From contig MDVR01000175.1 of the NCBI GenBank assembly GCA_001940725.1, positions 1 through 35,938 on the forward strand: 35,938 bases of DNA. Reading direction: 5' to 3'. The notes under the pieces were generated by a model, which was not told the origin of the DNA, made no database searches, and saw only the letters and a list, made by a program, of their open reading frames with translations. Positions 8,901 through 17,494 of the stretch are shown here, one piece after another (position 1 is the first letter of the stretch; each line of letters starts with the position of its first letter). This DNA comes from Candidatus Heimdallarchaeota archaeon LC_2 (lineage in GTDB: Archaea; Asgardarchaeota; Heimdallarchaeia; Heimdallarchaeales; Kariarchaeaceae). A program made the translations under genes and the position numbers.

Positions 8901-9354
8901 CTGAAGTAAGATAATCGCAATTTTCAAGGATTAGATTAATCATTCCTTGTAAGCCTAAATCTCTACCATCATCCACCGAGAAGATTTTATCGATTCCATA
9001 GTTTTCAAGTTCCTCAATTTCTGACGGAATAATGACTCCACCACCACCTCCAAAAATTTTGATATGACTAGAATCTTGATCATCCAAAAGATCCTTCATG
9101 TATTTGAAAAATTCTAAATGTCCACCTTGATAACTTGATATACAAATTCCTTGAGCGTCTTCTTGAATTGCCGTTTGAACAATGTCATTAACACTTCGAT
9201 TATGTCCTAAGTGGATTACCTCTGCTCCTGAATCTTGAAGGATTCGACGCATTATTCCAATTGACACGTCATGGCCATCAAATAGGGAAGTAGCAGTTAC
9301 AATTCTAATTTTATGTTTGGACTGATATACATCAGATTCTTCGATGACTTGCAT
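5920..9354 (-). CDS. icmF: Fused isobutyryl-CoA mutase IcmF
   Basis: A 1144-residue fusion in the IcmF order: B12-binding domain (about 15-145, with DGHD at 26-29), MeaB-like G domain (about 193-410, P-loop GTGGSGKSS at 201-209, ETSGIGQSG at 295-303), linker, then the mutase TIM barrel (about 565-1144, ending GGEYRRNI like other IcmF proteins). IcmF converts isobutyryl-CoA and n-butyryl-CoA using adenosylcobalamin. Substrate-selecting positions that are Tyr and Arg in methylmalonyl-CoA mutase read as Phe606 (in RMFAGEG) and Gln792 (in QAQNTCIF, ten residues after Gln782 of the TVQADILKE motif), the isobutyryl-CoA pattern. The gene is complete. The start is ATG at 9354 with no SD visible, so the transcript may be leaderless. 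It is probably first in an operon with meaB. Confidence 0.93.
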   Translation of the reverse strand: MQVIEESDVYQSKHKIRIVTATSLFDGHDVSIGIMRRILQDSGAEVIHLGHNRSVNDIVQTAIQEDAQGICISSYQGGHLEFFKYMKDLLDDQDSSHIKIFGGGGGVIIPSEIEELENYGIDKIFSVDDGRDLGLQGMINLILENCDYLTSEFHQQSDGPEKDWKSTAGSISEIENTILEGKTLDNFKMNKDKVPVIGITGTGGSGKSSLTDELISRFLLDFPEKTIAIVSIDPSKRKSGGALLADRIRMNSLSHSDKVFMRSLATRRANLATSEAVGATISICKDSGYDLIIVETSGIGQSGTEVIDITDYSVYVMTSEYGAATQLEKIDMIDYADFIVINKFERKASLDALRDVRKQYRRSRKLFDPNEVVDDDLPIYGTMASQFNDAGVNKLYIDIIKKLHKDFNNFDSQLAKIGNLPVGLSNRIYIIPTDRVRYLAEIADSVFEYKSKSYSQSQFARKLWQLKTSRKLLVEANSQQPSKNNDQPPIIEDLPKDLLSILDAQIEWYQNQLLPGNLELIGNWEKLKLNYQSDQFIYIVRGKEVKVKTSSESLSHIKIPKIALPKFEDWGDILEWQLLENVPGKFPYTAGVYPFKRTFEDPTRMFAGEGPPEQTNKRFHYLAKDQLSARLSTAFDSVTLYGEDPHERPDIYGKIGNSGVSICTVEDIERLYAGFDLCAKSTSVSMTINGPAPIILAFFMNAAIRQQSRKWVVTNNKLSPAEAYVRTGDGRYGFNVQSGEHWIEDNNTPELKDWNEIRSLIPDETYSKIRSRTLQTVRGTVQADILKEDQAQNTCIFSTDFALKLMGDVQQSFINHKIRNYYSVSISGYHIAEAGANPISQTAFTLANGFTYLEYYLSRGMDIDDFAPNFSFFFSNGLDPEYGVIGRVARRIWAIALKNIYEGNPRSQMLKYHIQTSGRSLHSQEIDFNDIRTTLQALLAIYDNTNSLHTNAYDEAITTPTEESVRRAMAIQLIINREFGITKNENPNQGAFIIEELTELVEEAVLKEFKRISERGGVLGAMETQYQRAKIQEESLDYEIQKFTGELPIIGVNTFLNPKREGNSLEVKELIRSSDEDKNMQIRRLKEFQSKNTKECKVSLEKLKQVAISYGNVFDELLNTVNYASLGQISSTLYKIGGEYRRNI

Positions 9355-9463
9355 TACTCAATAGGTACTGAAAACTTGTGAAAAAAATAGTTTTCCTAAC
9401 AGGTACTCAAATTGTGTTTATTTACTAAAAGACTCATGATCTAACCGTTATTTTATTACTAAT

Positions 9464-9772
9464 TTAAATAATGGTCTTTCGCGTTCCACAAACACTATCA
9501 GGTGTCACCACCGCTTCTTGCGAAGCTAATAATGTTCTCGATTTATTTTTATGAAATAAATCCATGCTTCTGTCATCTTCTCCTTCATCCGATGTCTCGA
9601 AATATGAGATTAACAAAGATGGGTTACCGTGATTTTTTACCACCGCTTGATCACTGAAAACGGCGTTTCTGTTGGATTTATTGTGAGACAGATTAGAACT
9701 TCCTCGGGTATCTTTTTTGCAAGATGCCTTCATAGTTTTCGGTTTCACAAAACCTAGTTCTCTAATGACCAT
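9464..9772 (-). CDS. Uncertain 102-residue hydrophilic protein
   Basis: An open frame of 102 codons with an ATG at 9772. The predicted protein is Ser-, Lys- and Asp/Glu-rich, has no membrane segment and matches no family I recognise. Codon choice (CGA, GCG, several CGG/ACG-type codons) and base content look less AT-rich than the neighbours. The DNA contains short palindromes, for example GCTTC-TTGC-GAAGC near 9512 and AAACG-G-CGTTT near 9658, and the string ACCACCGCTT occurs twice (about 9507 and 9646). An AT-rich TTTAAATA element lies about 20 bases upstream of the ATG. It could be a recently acquired gene, a structured non-coding region that happens to be open, or a genuine small protein. 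Confidence 0.35.
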   Translation of the reverse strand: MVIRELGFVKPKTMKASCKKDTRGSSNLSHNKSNRNAVFSDQAVVKNHGNPSLLISYFETSDEGEDDRSMDLFHKNKSRTLLASQEAVVTPDSVCGTRKTII

Positions 9773-9835
9773 TACTTACTTGAATATTTAAAGGACTGGG
9801 GTTATTATTATTTGTTAATGAAAATAACCGTTAAT

Positions 9836-10804
9836 TCATGCTTTTTCCAAATAAATGGTATCAATTTTTTGGAGATCTGGATATTCATCATTAGCGAAAA
9901 TATAATGCAGTTTTGTATTTGAACATGCACTAACTTTACCATTTTTATCCATTGCAAGGATTTGAATTATTCCGTTTTCATCTAATTCGAATAAGTCAAA
10001 TATACCTCTTTTTACAGCTTTATCAACTGATCCAGTATTTTGTAAGTAATTTACAGTTTGTCTTGCAAGTCCCAAACGTATAGCGTGTTCACCAGTTCCA
10101 ACGCAGGTTGCAGCTCCAAATCTTACATCACAATAATTACCAGCACCAATTACTGGACTATCACCAGCTCGTCCTGGAAACTTAAGAGATAAGCCACTTG
10201 TTGATACTCCGCTACATATTTCACCTGAACTATCTTTTGCAATTACATTAACAGTTCCATGATGCTCATGAGACAGTTTTGTGTACCAAGAACGATAATC
10301 AAATCGTTTAAGTTGATCTTTTATGTAATTGTCATACCTCCAAGCCAAATCTGTAATTTCTTGAGGAACTGGCATACCATCAAATAAATCATTTCCAGAA
10401 ATTACATTTTGATAATAATCATTCATACTGCTATCTGTTAAAGTATCTAATTCTTTAAATCCAACTGTTTTTGCAAAAAGCTCTGCACCTTCTCCAACAA
10501 GTAAGACATGAGGACTTTGTTCCATAACTTGACGAGCAATAGAAATTGCATGCAAATAATTTTTCAATCCAGCAACTGCCCCAGCTTTTCGTGTTGAACC
10601 TATCATTATTGATGCATCTAACTCAGTATATCCAAGAAGATTTGGAAAACCATTATACCCCACCGACCAGTCTTTTGCATTCAGTTCAACCTGTTTTATT
10701 ACACTTTCAACTGCATCTACTGCTGAACCCCCATTTTTTAATAAACTAATCCCCGTATTAAGAAATTCATAAGTATTTCGGGTTCCGCAAATGCTCCAAG
10801 TCAC
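9836..10804 (-). CDS. Glycosylasparaginase / isoaspartyl peptidase-type Ntn hydrolase
   Basis: A 322-residue member of the asparaginase-2 family. The self-cleavage site is in HHGTVNVIAKD, so Thr184 would become the N-terminal nucleophile of the beta subunit after autoproteolysis. Downstream substrate-site motifs are GRAGDSPVIGAGNYCD and GAATCVGTGEHAI. The N-terminal part has GGSAVDAVESV (25-35). Overall length and motifs fit N4-(beta-N-acetylglucosaminyl)-L-asparaginase better than plant-type asparaginase, but isoaspartyl peptidase activity cannot be ruled out. The likely role is release of aspartate or ammonia from glyco-asparagine or isoaspartyl peptides. The start is GTG at 10804, without an obvious SD. 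It is divergent from trpS across 330 bp. Confidence 0.87.
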   Translation of the reverse strand: MTWSICGTRNTYEFLNTGISLLKNGGSAVDAVESVIKQVELNAKDWSVGYNGFPNLLGYTELDASIMIGSTRKAGAVAGLKNYLHAISIARQVMEQSPHVLLVGEGAELFAKTVGFKELDTLTDSSMNDYYQNVISGNDLFDGMPVPQEITDLAWRYDNYIKDQLKRFDYRSWYTKLSHEHHGTVNVIAKDSSGEICSGVSTSGLSLKFPGRAGDSPVIGAGNYCDVRFGAATCVGTGEHAIRLGLARQTVNYLQNTGSVDKAVKRGIFDLFELDENGIIQILAMDKNGKVSACSNTKLHYIFANDEYPDLQKIDTIYLEKA

Positions 10805-11134
10805 AAACTATTGAATCTGAATAATCATTTCAATCCTTAGATTAATCAATAATTATAACTAATCATATCAAGATTTGATTGCTTTTTAACTAAACCCATT
10901 AATGAAAAATGAGATTTATTTGACGTTTGGTGTTCCAATTTAATGTTTATTAAGCTTCACTCAATCGATGAATTTACATATACTTAATTTATAGTTAACT
11001 CGCTGATGCCATTGGAACGGAATATGCTGCATTACTGCAGCTAATCATCGATAAAGTAATTATTAAAATAAATAATAATTTTTTTTCAAATTACCTAAAC
11101 AATAAGATTTCATTCTTTTCAGGAGGAATTTATT
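10805..11134. other. 330-bp intergenic region between divergent genes, with a hairpin
   Basis: No convincing gene is present. It separates the asparaginase-family gene (minus) from trpS (plus) and should hold both promoters. A perfect hairpin, GCTGCA-TTAC-TGCAGC, lies at 11026-11041 in otherwise AT-rich DNA about 95 bases before trpS. The SD of trpS is GGAGGA at 11122-11127. I see no T-box or tRNA-like element. Confidence 0.6.
11122..11127 (+). promoter_or_regulatory. Shine-Dalgarno site of trpS
   Basis: GGAGGA followed by seven bases and a TTG start at 11135. It fixes the start of trpS at a TTG codon and serves as the local model for strong initiation sites. Confidence 0.8.
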
Positions 11135-12298
11135 TTGGTAAATGAGAATTCAACAGAAGAAAATATGGTAGTAACGCCATGGGAAGTGCGTGGTTTTGTA
11201 GATTATGATAAATTGATTAAAAAATTTGGTACAAAACCGTTTGATGAAAATCTACAACAAAGATTGGCTAAATTTACTGATGGGGACTTACATTATATGA
11301 TCAGACGTGGAATGGTTTTTTCACATCGTGACTTTGATAAATTACTTGACCACGTTGAAAAAGCCCGATCTAGTGGAATTGAAAAAGGCGAAGAATTTGC
11401 ATTATATACAGGAAGAGGCCCTAGTGGACATACTCACCTTGGCCATCTTGTACCATGGCAATTTACCAAATGGTTACAAGATAAGTTTGATGTCGATTTA
11501 TATTTTCAACTTACAGATGATGAAAAATTTCTACTAAAGCCAGATTGGACCTATGATCAATCTATTGGATATGCGTATGAAAATGCCAAAGATGTTTTAG
11601 CAGTAGGTTTCAATCCAGAAAAAACGCATTTTATAATCGATTCAGAAGCAGGAATTAAATTCAGAAAGCTCGCTACTCAAATTAGTAAAAGAATTAACTT
11701 TTCAACAACCAAAGCAATTTTTGGATTTAATGAAAGTACAAATATCGGAATGCTCTACCATCCTGCAATGCAAGCCGCACCATGTTTTTATCCTTCTATT
11801 GTTAAGAATAAGAAAATACCGGTCTTGATACCTGCAGGAATAGATCAAGATCCATATTGGAGAGCCACCAGAGACATTGCAACTAAATTGGGATTCTATA
11901 AACCTATGGCATTACATTCTGAATTTATACCAGGGCTAGAACAAGGCGGGAAAATGAGTGCTTCAAAGCCTACTACAACAGTATTTACTACTGAAGATGG
12001 CAAATCTGCAACTAAAAAGATCAAACGTGCGTTTACTGGTGGTCGAACAACAATTGCAGAACAAAAGAGATTGGGCGGAGAACCTGGAAAATGTAATGTC
12101 TTCGCATGGTACAGAAGTTCATTTGAAAAAGATGATGTTGCATTAAAAAAGCGGTGGGATGACTGTACTGGTGGAAATTTAATGTGTGGACCTTGCAAAT
12201 TAGATTTAGCGGATAGAGTGGTGGTATTTTTAGATATGCATCAACAAACCCGTGAAGAACTTTCAGATGTTGTTGAAAATTGTATAATTAGAGTTTGA
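11135..12298 (+). CDS. trpS: Tryptophanyl-tRNA synthetase (archaeal/eukaryotic type)
   Basis: A 387-residue class I aminoacyl-tRNA synthetase that charges tRNA-Trp with tryptophan. The HIGH-equivalent is GPSGHTHLGHL (96-105) and the KMSKS-equivalent is GGKMSASKP (271-279). The opening (VTPWEVRGFVDYDKLIKKFG) and the YFQLTDDEKFL segment match the archaeal/eukaryotic TrpRS group rather than the bacterial one, and the length is usual for it. The TTG start at 11135 is supported by GGAGGA seven bases upstream. It is followed by pccB 75 bp downstream on the same strand, but the relation is probably only positional. Confidence 0.95.
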   Translation: MVNENSTEENMVVTPWEVRGFVDYDKLIKKFGTKPFDENLQQRLAKFTDGDLHYMIRRGMVFSHRDFDKLLDHVEKARSSGIEKGEEFALYTGRGPSGHTHLGHLVPWQFTKWLQDKFDVDLYFQLTDDEKFLLKPDWTYDQSIGYAYENAKDVLAVGFNPEKTHFIIDSEAGIKFRKLATQISKRINFSTTKAIFGFNESTNIGMLYHPAMQAAPCFYPSIVKNKKIPVLIPAGIDQDPYWRATRDIATKLGFYKPMALHSEFIPGLEQGGKMSASKPTTTVFTTEDGKSATKKIKRAFTGGRTTIAEQKRLGGEPGKCNVFAWYRSSFEKDDVALKKRWDDCTGGNLMCGPCKLDLADRVVVFLDMHQQTREELSDVVENCIIRV

Positions 12299-12373
12299 TT
12301 TTTTGATTATTAATCTTACAGCTTAATGACTTACTATCGATTGATTTAATATTTTCAGCCTAACTGATGTCAT

Positions 12374-13927
12374 ATGGGAAATCTCCATAGCGAAAAATAC
12401 TCCGAGCTAAAGAAAAAAAATACTGAAGCAGAACTAGGTGGAGGTATATCTAAAATTGAGGCTCAACATAAAAAGGGTAAACAAACCGCTCGAGAGAGGA
12501 TAGATCAATTACTTGATGCTAATTCCTTCCAAGAAATCGATAAATTTGTTAAACATCGAACTAGTGAATTTGGTCTTGAAGATCAGAAATTTCTCGGAGA
12601 TGGTGTTGTAACAGGTTATGGAACTATTGGTGGCCGACCCATTAATATATTCTCACAAGATTTCACTGTATTCGGTGGTTCATTGGGTGAGATGTATGCT
12701 CAAAAAATTATTAAAATAATGGATTTATCGATGAAGAATGGATGCCCAATAATTGGTTTAAACGATTCAGGTGGAGCTAGAATACAAGAAGGAGTCGCAT
12801 CACTTGCTGGTTATGGTGATATTTTTCATGCTAATGTACAAGCTTCAGGTGTAGTTCCCCAGATATCAGTAATAATGGGACCTACCGCAGGTGGAGCGGT
12901 ATACAGCCCCGCAGTAACTGATTTCATCATAATGGTTGATAAAACGTCATATATGTTTATAACTGGACCAGGAGTAGTGAAAAGCGTCACTGGAGAAGAT
13001 ATCTCCTTTGATGATTTAGGAGGAGCTAAAACTCATACACAAAAATCCGGAGTCGCCCATTTTAGAGCTACATCAGAGGAACAGGCATTAGCGATTGTTA
13101 ATCGATTACTAGAATATATTCCTCAAAATAATATGGAAGTCCCTCCTAAAAAGGAGATACAGGAACAGACAGTAACAACGGAATTTATGCGGAATCTACT
13201 TCCCGCTTCATCAAATGAGGGTTATGATGTTAGAGAAGTCATTTGTTCTATAATTGATAAAAATTCATTCCTTGAAGTTCATAAAGACTTTGCTGAAAAT
13301 ATTGTGGTGGGATTTGGTTTTCTCGAGGGTCATTCAGTCGGGATTGTAGGAAATCAACCTGCTCATATGGCAGGTGTTGTTGATATTGACGCTTCAGATA
13401 AAGCTTCAAGGTTTATTCGGTTCTGTGACGCATTCAATATTCCAATAATTACATTTGTAGATGTACCTGGTTTTATGCCGGGATCTGATCAAGAACATCG
13501 AGGAATTATTAGACATGGTGCTAAATTGTTGTATGCATTTTCGGAAGCTACAGTACCTAAATTAACGGTTATACTGAGAAAGGATTATGGTGGGGCCTAT
13601 GATGTTATGGCATCAAGACATTTAGGTGCAGATCATGTATTTGCTTGGCCTACTAGTGAAATTGCAGTTATGGGGGCTGAAAGCGCGGTTGATATAATTT
13701 ACAGGAAAGAATTAGCAACTGTTAAAGATCCCGAAAAAATTAGGTCAACCTTTATCAAAGACTATCAAGAAAAATTCAGTAATCCATACATTGCAGCTGA
13801 ACTAGGATTAATTGATTCTGTTATTTTTCCAGAAGAGACCAGAAATTCCTTAATTAAAGCACTTAAACAATGTGAAAATAAGAGATTAGTACGTGTACCA
13901 AGAAAGCATGGAAATATGCCCCTCTAA
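12374..13927 (+). CDS. pccB: Propionyl-CoA carboxylase beta (carboxyltransferase) subunit
   Basis: A 517-residue biotin-dependent carboxyltransferase. It has the family opening (KKGKQTARERIDQLLD), the acyl-CoA site GGARIQEGVASLAGYG, MGPTAGGAVYSPA, and the second half with FVDVPGFMPGSDQE and LRKDYGGAYDVMASRHLGAD. It moves the carboxyl group from carboxybiotin to propionyl-CoA (possibly also acetyl-CoA), giving methylmalonyl-CoA. Sodium-pump decarboxylase alpha subunits share this fold. The biotin carboxylase and biotin carrier partners are not in the window. The start is ATG at 12374; another ATG at 12367 is out of frame. The gene converges with the crotonase gene 34 bp away. Confidence 0.92.
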   Translation: MGNLHSEKYSELKKKNTEAELGGGISKIEAQHKKGKQTARERIDQLLDANSFQEIDKFVKHRTSEFGLEDQKFLGDGVVTGYGTIGGRPINIFSQDFTVFGGSLGEMYAQKIIKIMDLSMKNGCPIIGLNDSGGARIQEGVASLAGYGDIFHANVQASGVVPQISVIMGPTAGGAVYSPAVTDFIIMVDKTSYMFITGPGVVKSVTGEDISFDDLGGAKTHTQKSGVAHFRATSEEQALAIVNRLLEYIPQNNMEVPPKKEIQEQTVTTEFMRNLLPASSNEGYDVREVICSIIDKNSFLEVHKDFAENIVVGFGFLEGHSVGIVGNQPAHMAGVVDIDASDKASRFIRFCDAFNIPIITFVDVPGFMPGSDQEHRGIIRHGAKLLYAFSEATVPKLTVILRKDYGGAYDVMASRHLGADHVFAWPTSEIAVMGAESAVDIIYRKELATVKDPEKIRSTFIKDYQEKFSNPYIAAELGLIDSVIFPEETRNSLIKALKQCENKRLVRVPRKHGNMPL

Positions 13928-13961
13928 AAAAGATGATAAAATAAAATCAATTGTGATTTAA

Positions 13962-14759
13962 TTATTTACCAGTGAATTCCGCTCTTCTCTTTTCTAAGAA
14001 TGCATTCATTCCCTCGCGTAAATCTTTTGTTTGAAAACATTTAACTGCTTCATCTAATTCAATTTCTAACCCTGAATTTAGTGTTTCATTAAAAGAGGCC
14101 TGGATGGCTATTTTTGCAGAACCAATTGCAATTGGTGCAAGATTCGAAATTTTGTTTAATAAATTATCCACCTCTTCATCGAGTTTTTCTTGAGGAACCA
14201 CTTTTGAAACAATTCCATATTGAAGAGCTTGTTCTGCATTTAATCTTGATCCAGTCATTATTAAGTATTTTGAATGGCCTTCTCCGATTAGTCTTGTTAA
14301 ACGTTGAGTCCCACCTCCAGCAGGAATCAGACCCAAGCTAACTTCAGGAAGGCCAATCAATGCATTATCTGATGCAATTCGAATATCACAAGCTAGTGCA
14401 ACTTCTAATCCACCACCCAAGGCATACCCATTGATTTTGGCTATGACTGGGAATGAAAGTTCTTCAAGTTTGGTTAATGTTTGTTGTAATTCATGTAGAA
14501 AATTTCTAGCCTCTGGAGGAGTTAATTTTACCATTTCAGAAATATCTGCCCCTGCAACAAAAGATTTAGTTCCTTCACCGGTAATAATCAAAGCCCTCAC
14601 CTCAGATTTTTTATCTGCTAATTCTGACAAAGCTAATTTTAAATCCTCTGTAACTTGGGAATTTAATGCATTTAATGCATCTGGGCGATCAAATGTTAAA
14701 GTTACTACATTTTGACGAGGTTTATTAAATTCTATTCTTAAGGTCTGATATTCTGCCAT
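13962..14759 (-). CDS. Enoyl-CoA hydratase (crotonase family)
   Basis: A 265-residue crotonase-fold protein. Oxyanion-hole segments are FVAGADISEM (68-76) and GYALGGGLEVALACD (111-125). Both catalytic glutamates of true hydratases are present: Glu119 in GGGLEVALACD and Glu139 in PEVSLGLIPAGGGTQRL. It therefore most likely hydrates crotonyl-CoA and similar short enoyl-CoAs to 3-hydroxyacyl-CoA. The start is ATG at 14759. It diverges from the 3-hydroxybutyryl-CoA dehydrogenase gene across 181 bp; the two catalyse consecutive steps. Confidence 0.92.
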   Translation of the reverse strand: MAEYQTLRIEFNKPRQNVVTLTFDRPDALNALNSQVTEDLKLALSELADKKSEVRALIITGEGTKSFVAGADISEMVKLTPPEARNFLHELQQTLTKLEELSFPVIAKINGYALGGGLEVALACDIRIASDNALIGLPEVSLGLIPAGGGTQRLTRLIGEGHSKYLIMTGSRLNAEQALQYGIVSKVVPQEKLDEEVDNLLNKISNLAPIAIGSAKIAIQASFNETLNSGLEIELDEAVKCFQTKDLREGMNAFLEKRRAEFTGK

Positions 14760-14940
14760 TTACAGCATTAGTTTGTCCTTTGTGGTTAAAAAGGAAAAGG
14801 ATTGAGACGTGATCTTAACGAAGAAATCGAATGTGTATTAGAACAAAAAAATAATGTTAGTTGCGAATGTTGAGAGAAATTATTTTTTTTTCAGTAGCGG
14901 AAATGATAATTATTTACATTGATAGTAGATCGATTCGAAT

Positions 14941-15795
14941 GTGACAACAATAAAAAAAATTGCCATTATTGGTGCTGGACAGATGGGTGCGGGAATTGGA
15001 TTACTTTCAGCCACTTATGGTTGCACAATAATTTTTAATGATATAAAGCAGGAATTTATTGATAATGGATTAAAAGCAAACAAGAAATGGTTAGATAGAC
15101 AGGTTTCAAAAGAAAAAATGAATCAACAAAGGGCTGATGAAATATTTGGGAAAATGTCTGGTGAAATATCTCTTGAAAAAGCTGTGAGTGGTGTTGACTT
15201 AGTAATTGAAGCAATAATTGAAAATTTAGAAATTAAGAAAGCGACATGGAAAAAAATAGGTGAAGCTGCATCCGAACACACAATATTTGGAAGTAATACA
15301 TCATCGCTCTCAATTACTGAGATGGCTAAAGCGAGTGGAAGACCCAAAAGATTTGTAGGCATCCATTTCTTTAATCCCCCAATTATCTTGAAAATTATTG
15401 AATATATCAGGGGTTACGAAACAAGTGAAGACACCCTAAAAATTGTTATTGATTATGGCAAGTCTATGGAAATGAATACTGTTACTGCTAATGAGACTCC
15501 TGGATTTATTGTTAATAGATTAATGATTCCCCAACTGAATGAAGCCTACTATGCACTTCAAGAAGGAGTGGCATCGAAGGAAGATATTGACGCAGCGATG
15601 AAATTTGGTTTAAACCATCCTATGGGTCCTTTAACATTATCTGATTTTATTGGGTTAGATACTATTCTTTACATCACTGAATACCTTTACAGTGAATTAG
15701 GTGAGAAATACTTACCATGTCCTCTTCTTCGTAAAATGGTACGAGCAGGAAAACTTGGTAGAAAGACCGGTGAAGGATTTTACAAGTATAATTAA
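14941..15795 (+). CDS. 3-hydroxybutyryl-CoA dehydrogenase
   Basis: A 284-residue NAD(P)-dependent 3-hydroxyacyl-CoA dehydrogenase. It has the Rossmann motif IIGAGQMGAGIGLLSA (9-24), GSNTSSLSITEMA (117-129), the catalytic HFFNPP region (His142, with Glu near 154), GFIVNRLMIPQLNEA, and the C-terminal half MKFGLNHPMGPLTLSDFIGLD to GRKTGEGFYKYN. It interconverts 3-hydroxybutyryl-CoA and acetoacetyl-CoA. Stand-alone length is normal, with no fused crotonase domain. The start is GTG at 14941 with no clear SD. With the divergent crotonase it covers the middle of butyryl-CoA oxidation or synthesis, matching the product of IcmF. Confidence 0.93.
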   Translation: MTTIKKIAIIGAGQMGAGIGLLSATYGCTIIFNDIKQEFIDNGLKANKKWLDRQVSKEKMNQQRADEIFGKMSGEISLEKAVSGVDLVIEAIIENLEIKKATWKKIGEAASEHTIFGSNTSSLSITEMAKASGRPKRFVGIHFFNPPIILKIIEYIRGYETSEDTLKIVIDYGKSMEMNTVTANETPGFIVNRLMIPQLNEAYYALQEGVASKEDIDAAMKFGLNHPMGPLTLSDFIGLDTILYITEYLYSELGEKYLPCPLLRKMVRAGKLGRKTGEGFYKYN

Positions 15796-15864
15796 AAAAA
15801 ATTGATTAATTAAAACGATAATATACGTTATTAGACTATTAATTGGATACAGATATAAGCAACG

Positions 15865-16071
15865 ATGTTAAATAGAATATCAATGTCAAAATCAATATAT
15901 TGGGAGTATAGATATGTATATATGAAAACTAACACTAATGATGTTGGTAAAATTGAGCATATGCTAAATGATATGGGAAACCAAGGTTGGGAGCTTGCTT
16001 CCGTAATTGAGGCAGGTGAAGGTCATTCAGCAAAAATTCATAGTTATTTCTTCAAGCGTCCAAAATTGTAA
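15865..16071 (+). CDS. DUF4177-like small protein
   Basis: A 68-residue protein. The core IYWEYRYVYMKTN ... IEHMLNDMGNQGWELASVI ... SYFFKRPKL has the DUF4177 pattern: an aromatic beta strand, a helix, then GWELxxV and a closing FFKRP strand. The family function is unknown. ATG is at 15865; an internal ATG six codons later (MSKSIYWEYRY) would also give an intact domain. It follows the dehydrogenase by 69 bp, so co-transcription is possible but not proven. Confidence 0.7.
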   Translation: MLNRISMSKSIYWEYRYVYMKTNTNDVGKIEHMLNDMGNQGWELASVIEAGEGHSAKIHSYFFKRPKL

Positions 16072-16110
16072 TGGAATATTTCTCTATTAGTTCAATTGAT
16101 TTCCTTTATC

Positions 16111-17382
16111 TTAGTAATAATGTTTTAGTTTACCTTTTTCAGAAACTATTTTTCCATCTTTAATTACTTTAAATAGATTATTCAAATCCTCAAAAATTGT
16201 AATATCTGCCTCAGGACTTTTCTCTAGTAAAACTAGGTCAGCAAGTTTTCCCACTTCAATTGATCCTAATTGATCTTCCATTTGAATTACCCTAGCTGCA
16301 GTCTTGGTTCCGGCTTCGATCGCCTGTAATGGAGTCATTCCAACATTTTGCACTAACAACTTGAGTTCTAAAGGAGAATGGCAGTGATCACCAGCGACAG
16401 GAGCATCAGTCCCTAGAGCAATTGGGATCCCTTTTTGGAATGCAAGTTTATGATTTTCATTTGCATCTTGAGATACTCTTTTCCATTTACTAATTATCTC
16501 AGGGGGTAACATAGCTTTGACTTTTTCTGGAGCAAAATTGATGAAATTAACTGCTGATTGCGTTGCAACTAGATATGTTTTCATTTTAACCATATTATCA
16601 AGAGTTTCTTCTGTTGGCATTGAACAATGTTCAATAGATCTTACACCGGTTCTTACTGCTGCTGAAATACCGACATCAGCATGTGCATGTGCGGCTACAT
16701 AAATCCCCAATCTCTCCGCTTCTGAAACCATAGCCTCTAATTCTTCATCTCTCCAAAGACTTAGATTCACATCACTCCCTTTACCGTGGACAACTCCACC
16801 CGTAGTAGCTGTTTTTATGTGATCTGAGCCTTTAGATTTTCTATCTCGAACAGCATGAATTACTCCATCCTTTCCAGACGTTGTTTCAAGTTCTTTATTC
16901 GCATCGAGAAAATGTTGAGGTCCGAACGCCTCTTGATTCCCTGGCTGACCAATACCCTCTAAGGCAAGTTTTAATCTCGGTCCGGGGATTACTCCTTCAT
17001 CAATAATTTCTCTTAGACTACTTAACCCTTTATGGCTACCACATCCTCGCAAAGTTGTAAAACCATAATTCAAGTATTGTTGTGAATTCTTTAATGCCCA
17101 ATATTCCCAATATGCATCCTTATGGCGCATCATAGTGTTGTTCATATCTAAGATTACTTTATGCGTGTAAGATAAATGTACATGAAGATCCATCATTCCA
17201 GGAATGACGTATTTTCCTTCACCGTTGTTTACTGTGTCACTTTCTTGTTTCTCAAAACTACCTTCATCTCCAATCCATGTAAACTTATTATTTTCCATAA
17301 CAATTGTTTGATTTGGTTTGAATTTCAATGAGTGAATATCAAGCATATTAGTATTAGTGATAATTAATCTTTCAGAACTCAT
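16111..17382 (-). CDS. Metal-dependent amidohydrolase (prolidase / imidazolonepropionase-like)
   Basis: A 423-residue amidohydrolase-superfamily enzyme. Metal ligands in family order: HVH at 67-69 (MMDLHVHLSYTH), Lys190 in HIKTATTGG as the probable carboxylated lysine, His232 in AAHAHAD, His252 in SIEHCSM, and Asp326 in IALGTDAPVAGDHCHS. Small beta-sandwich parts flank the barrel at both ends (PGMMDLH preceded by VNNGEGKYVI; C-terminal GSIEVGKLADLVLLEKSPE). Such enzymes hydrolyse dipeptides such as Xaa-Pro or cyclic amides; the substrate here cannot be named. Length and ligand set are complete, so it should be active. It ends 39 bp from the DUF4177-like gene, in convergent orientation. Confidence 0.85.
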   Translation of the reverse strand: MSSERLIITNTNMLDIHSLKFKPNQTIVMENNKFTWIGDEGSFEKQESDTVNNGEGKYVIPGMMDLHVHLSYTHKVILDMNNTMMRHKDAYWEYWALKNSQQYLNYGFTTLRGCGSHKGLSSLREIIDEGVIPGPRLKLALEGIGQPGNQEAFGPQHFLDANKELETTSGKDGVIHAVRDRKSKGSDHIKTATTGGVVHGKGSDVNLSLWRDEELEAMVSEAERLGIYVAAHAHADVGISAAVRTGVRSIEHCSMPTEETLDNMVKMKTYLVATQSAVNFINFAPEKVKAMLPPEIISKWKRVSQDANENHKLAFQKGIPIALGTDAPVAGDHCHSPLELKLLVQNVGMTPLQAIEAGTKTAARVIQMEDQLGSIEVGKLADLVLLEKSPEADITIFEDLNNLFKVIKDGKIVSEKGKLKHYY

Positions 17383-17494
17383 GATTGTTAATAAAATAAT
17401 GTAATCATAAATTCTTCTTGTCCTATATGCATGATCGTCAAGAATTATTTAATTTAATTATAGGACAAAGTGGTTAATTATCTATGCTGGTTAA

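Noticed and set aside
5920..9354. Annotation as methylmalonyl-CoA mutase
   Set aside because: Domain order and the Phe606/Gln792 pair match IcmF rather than methylmalonyl-CoA mutase.
11005..11050. Possible C/D-box small RNA (TGATG followed by a hairpin)
   Set aside because: The C box is imperfect and no D box at the needed position was found; only the hairpin is supported.
11896..12198. 100-codon minus-strand open frame
   Set aside because: It is antisense to the KMSAS region of trpS and is explained by codon structure of the real gene.
17455..17475. ATTATAGGACAAA resembling the IS right end (TTTTAGGACAAAC)
   Set aside because: There is only a short match, no partner terminal repeat and no transposase remnant nearby; probably chance.
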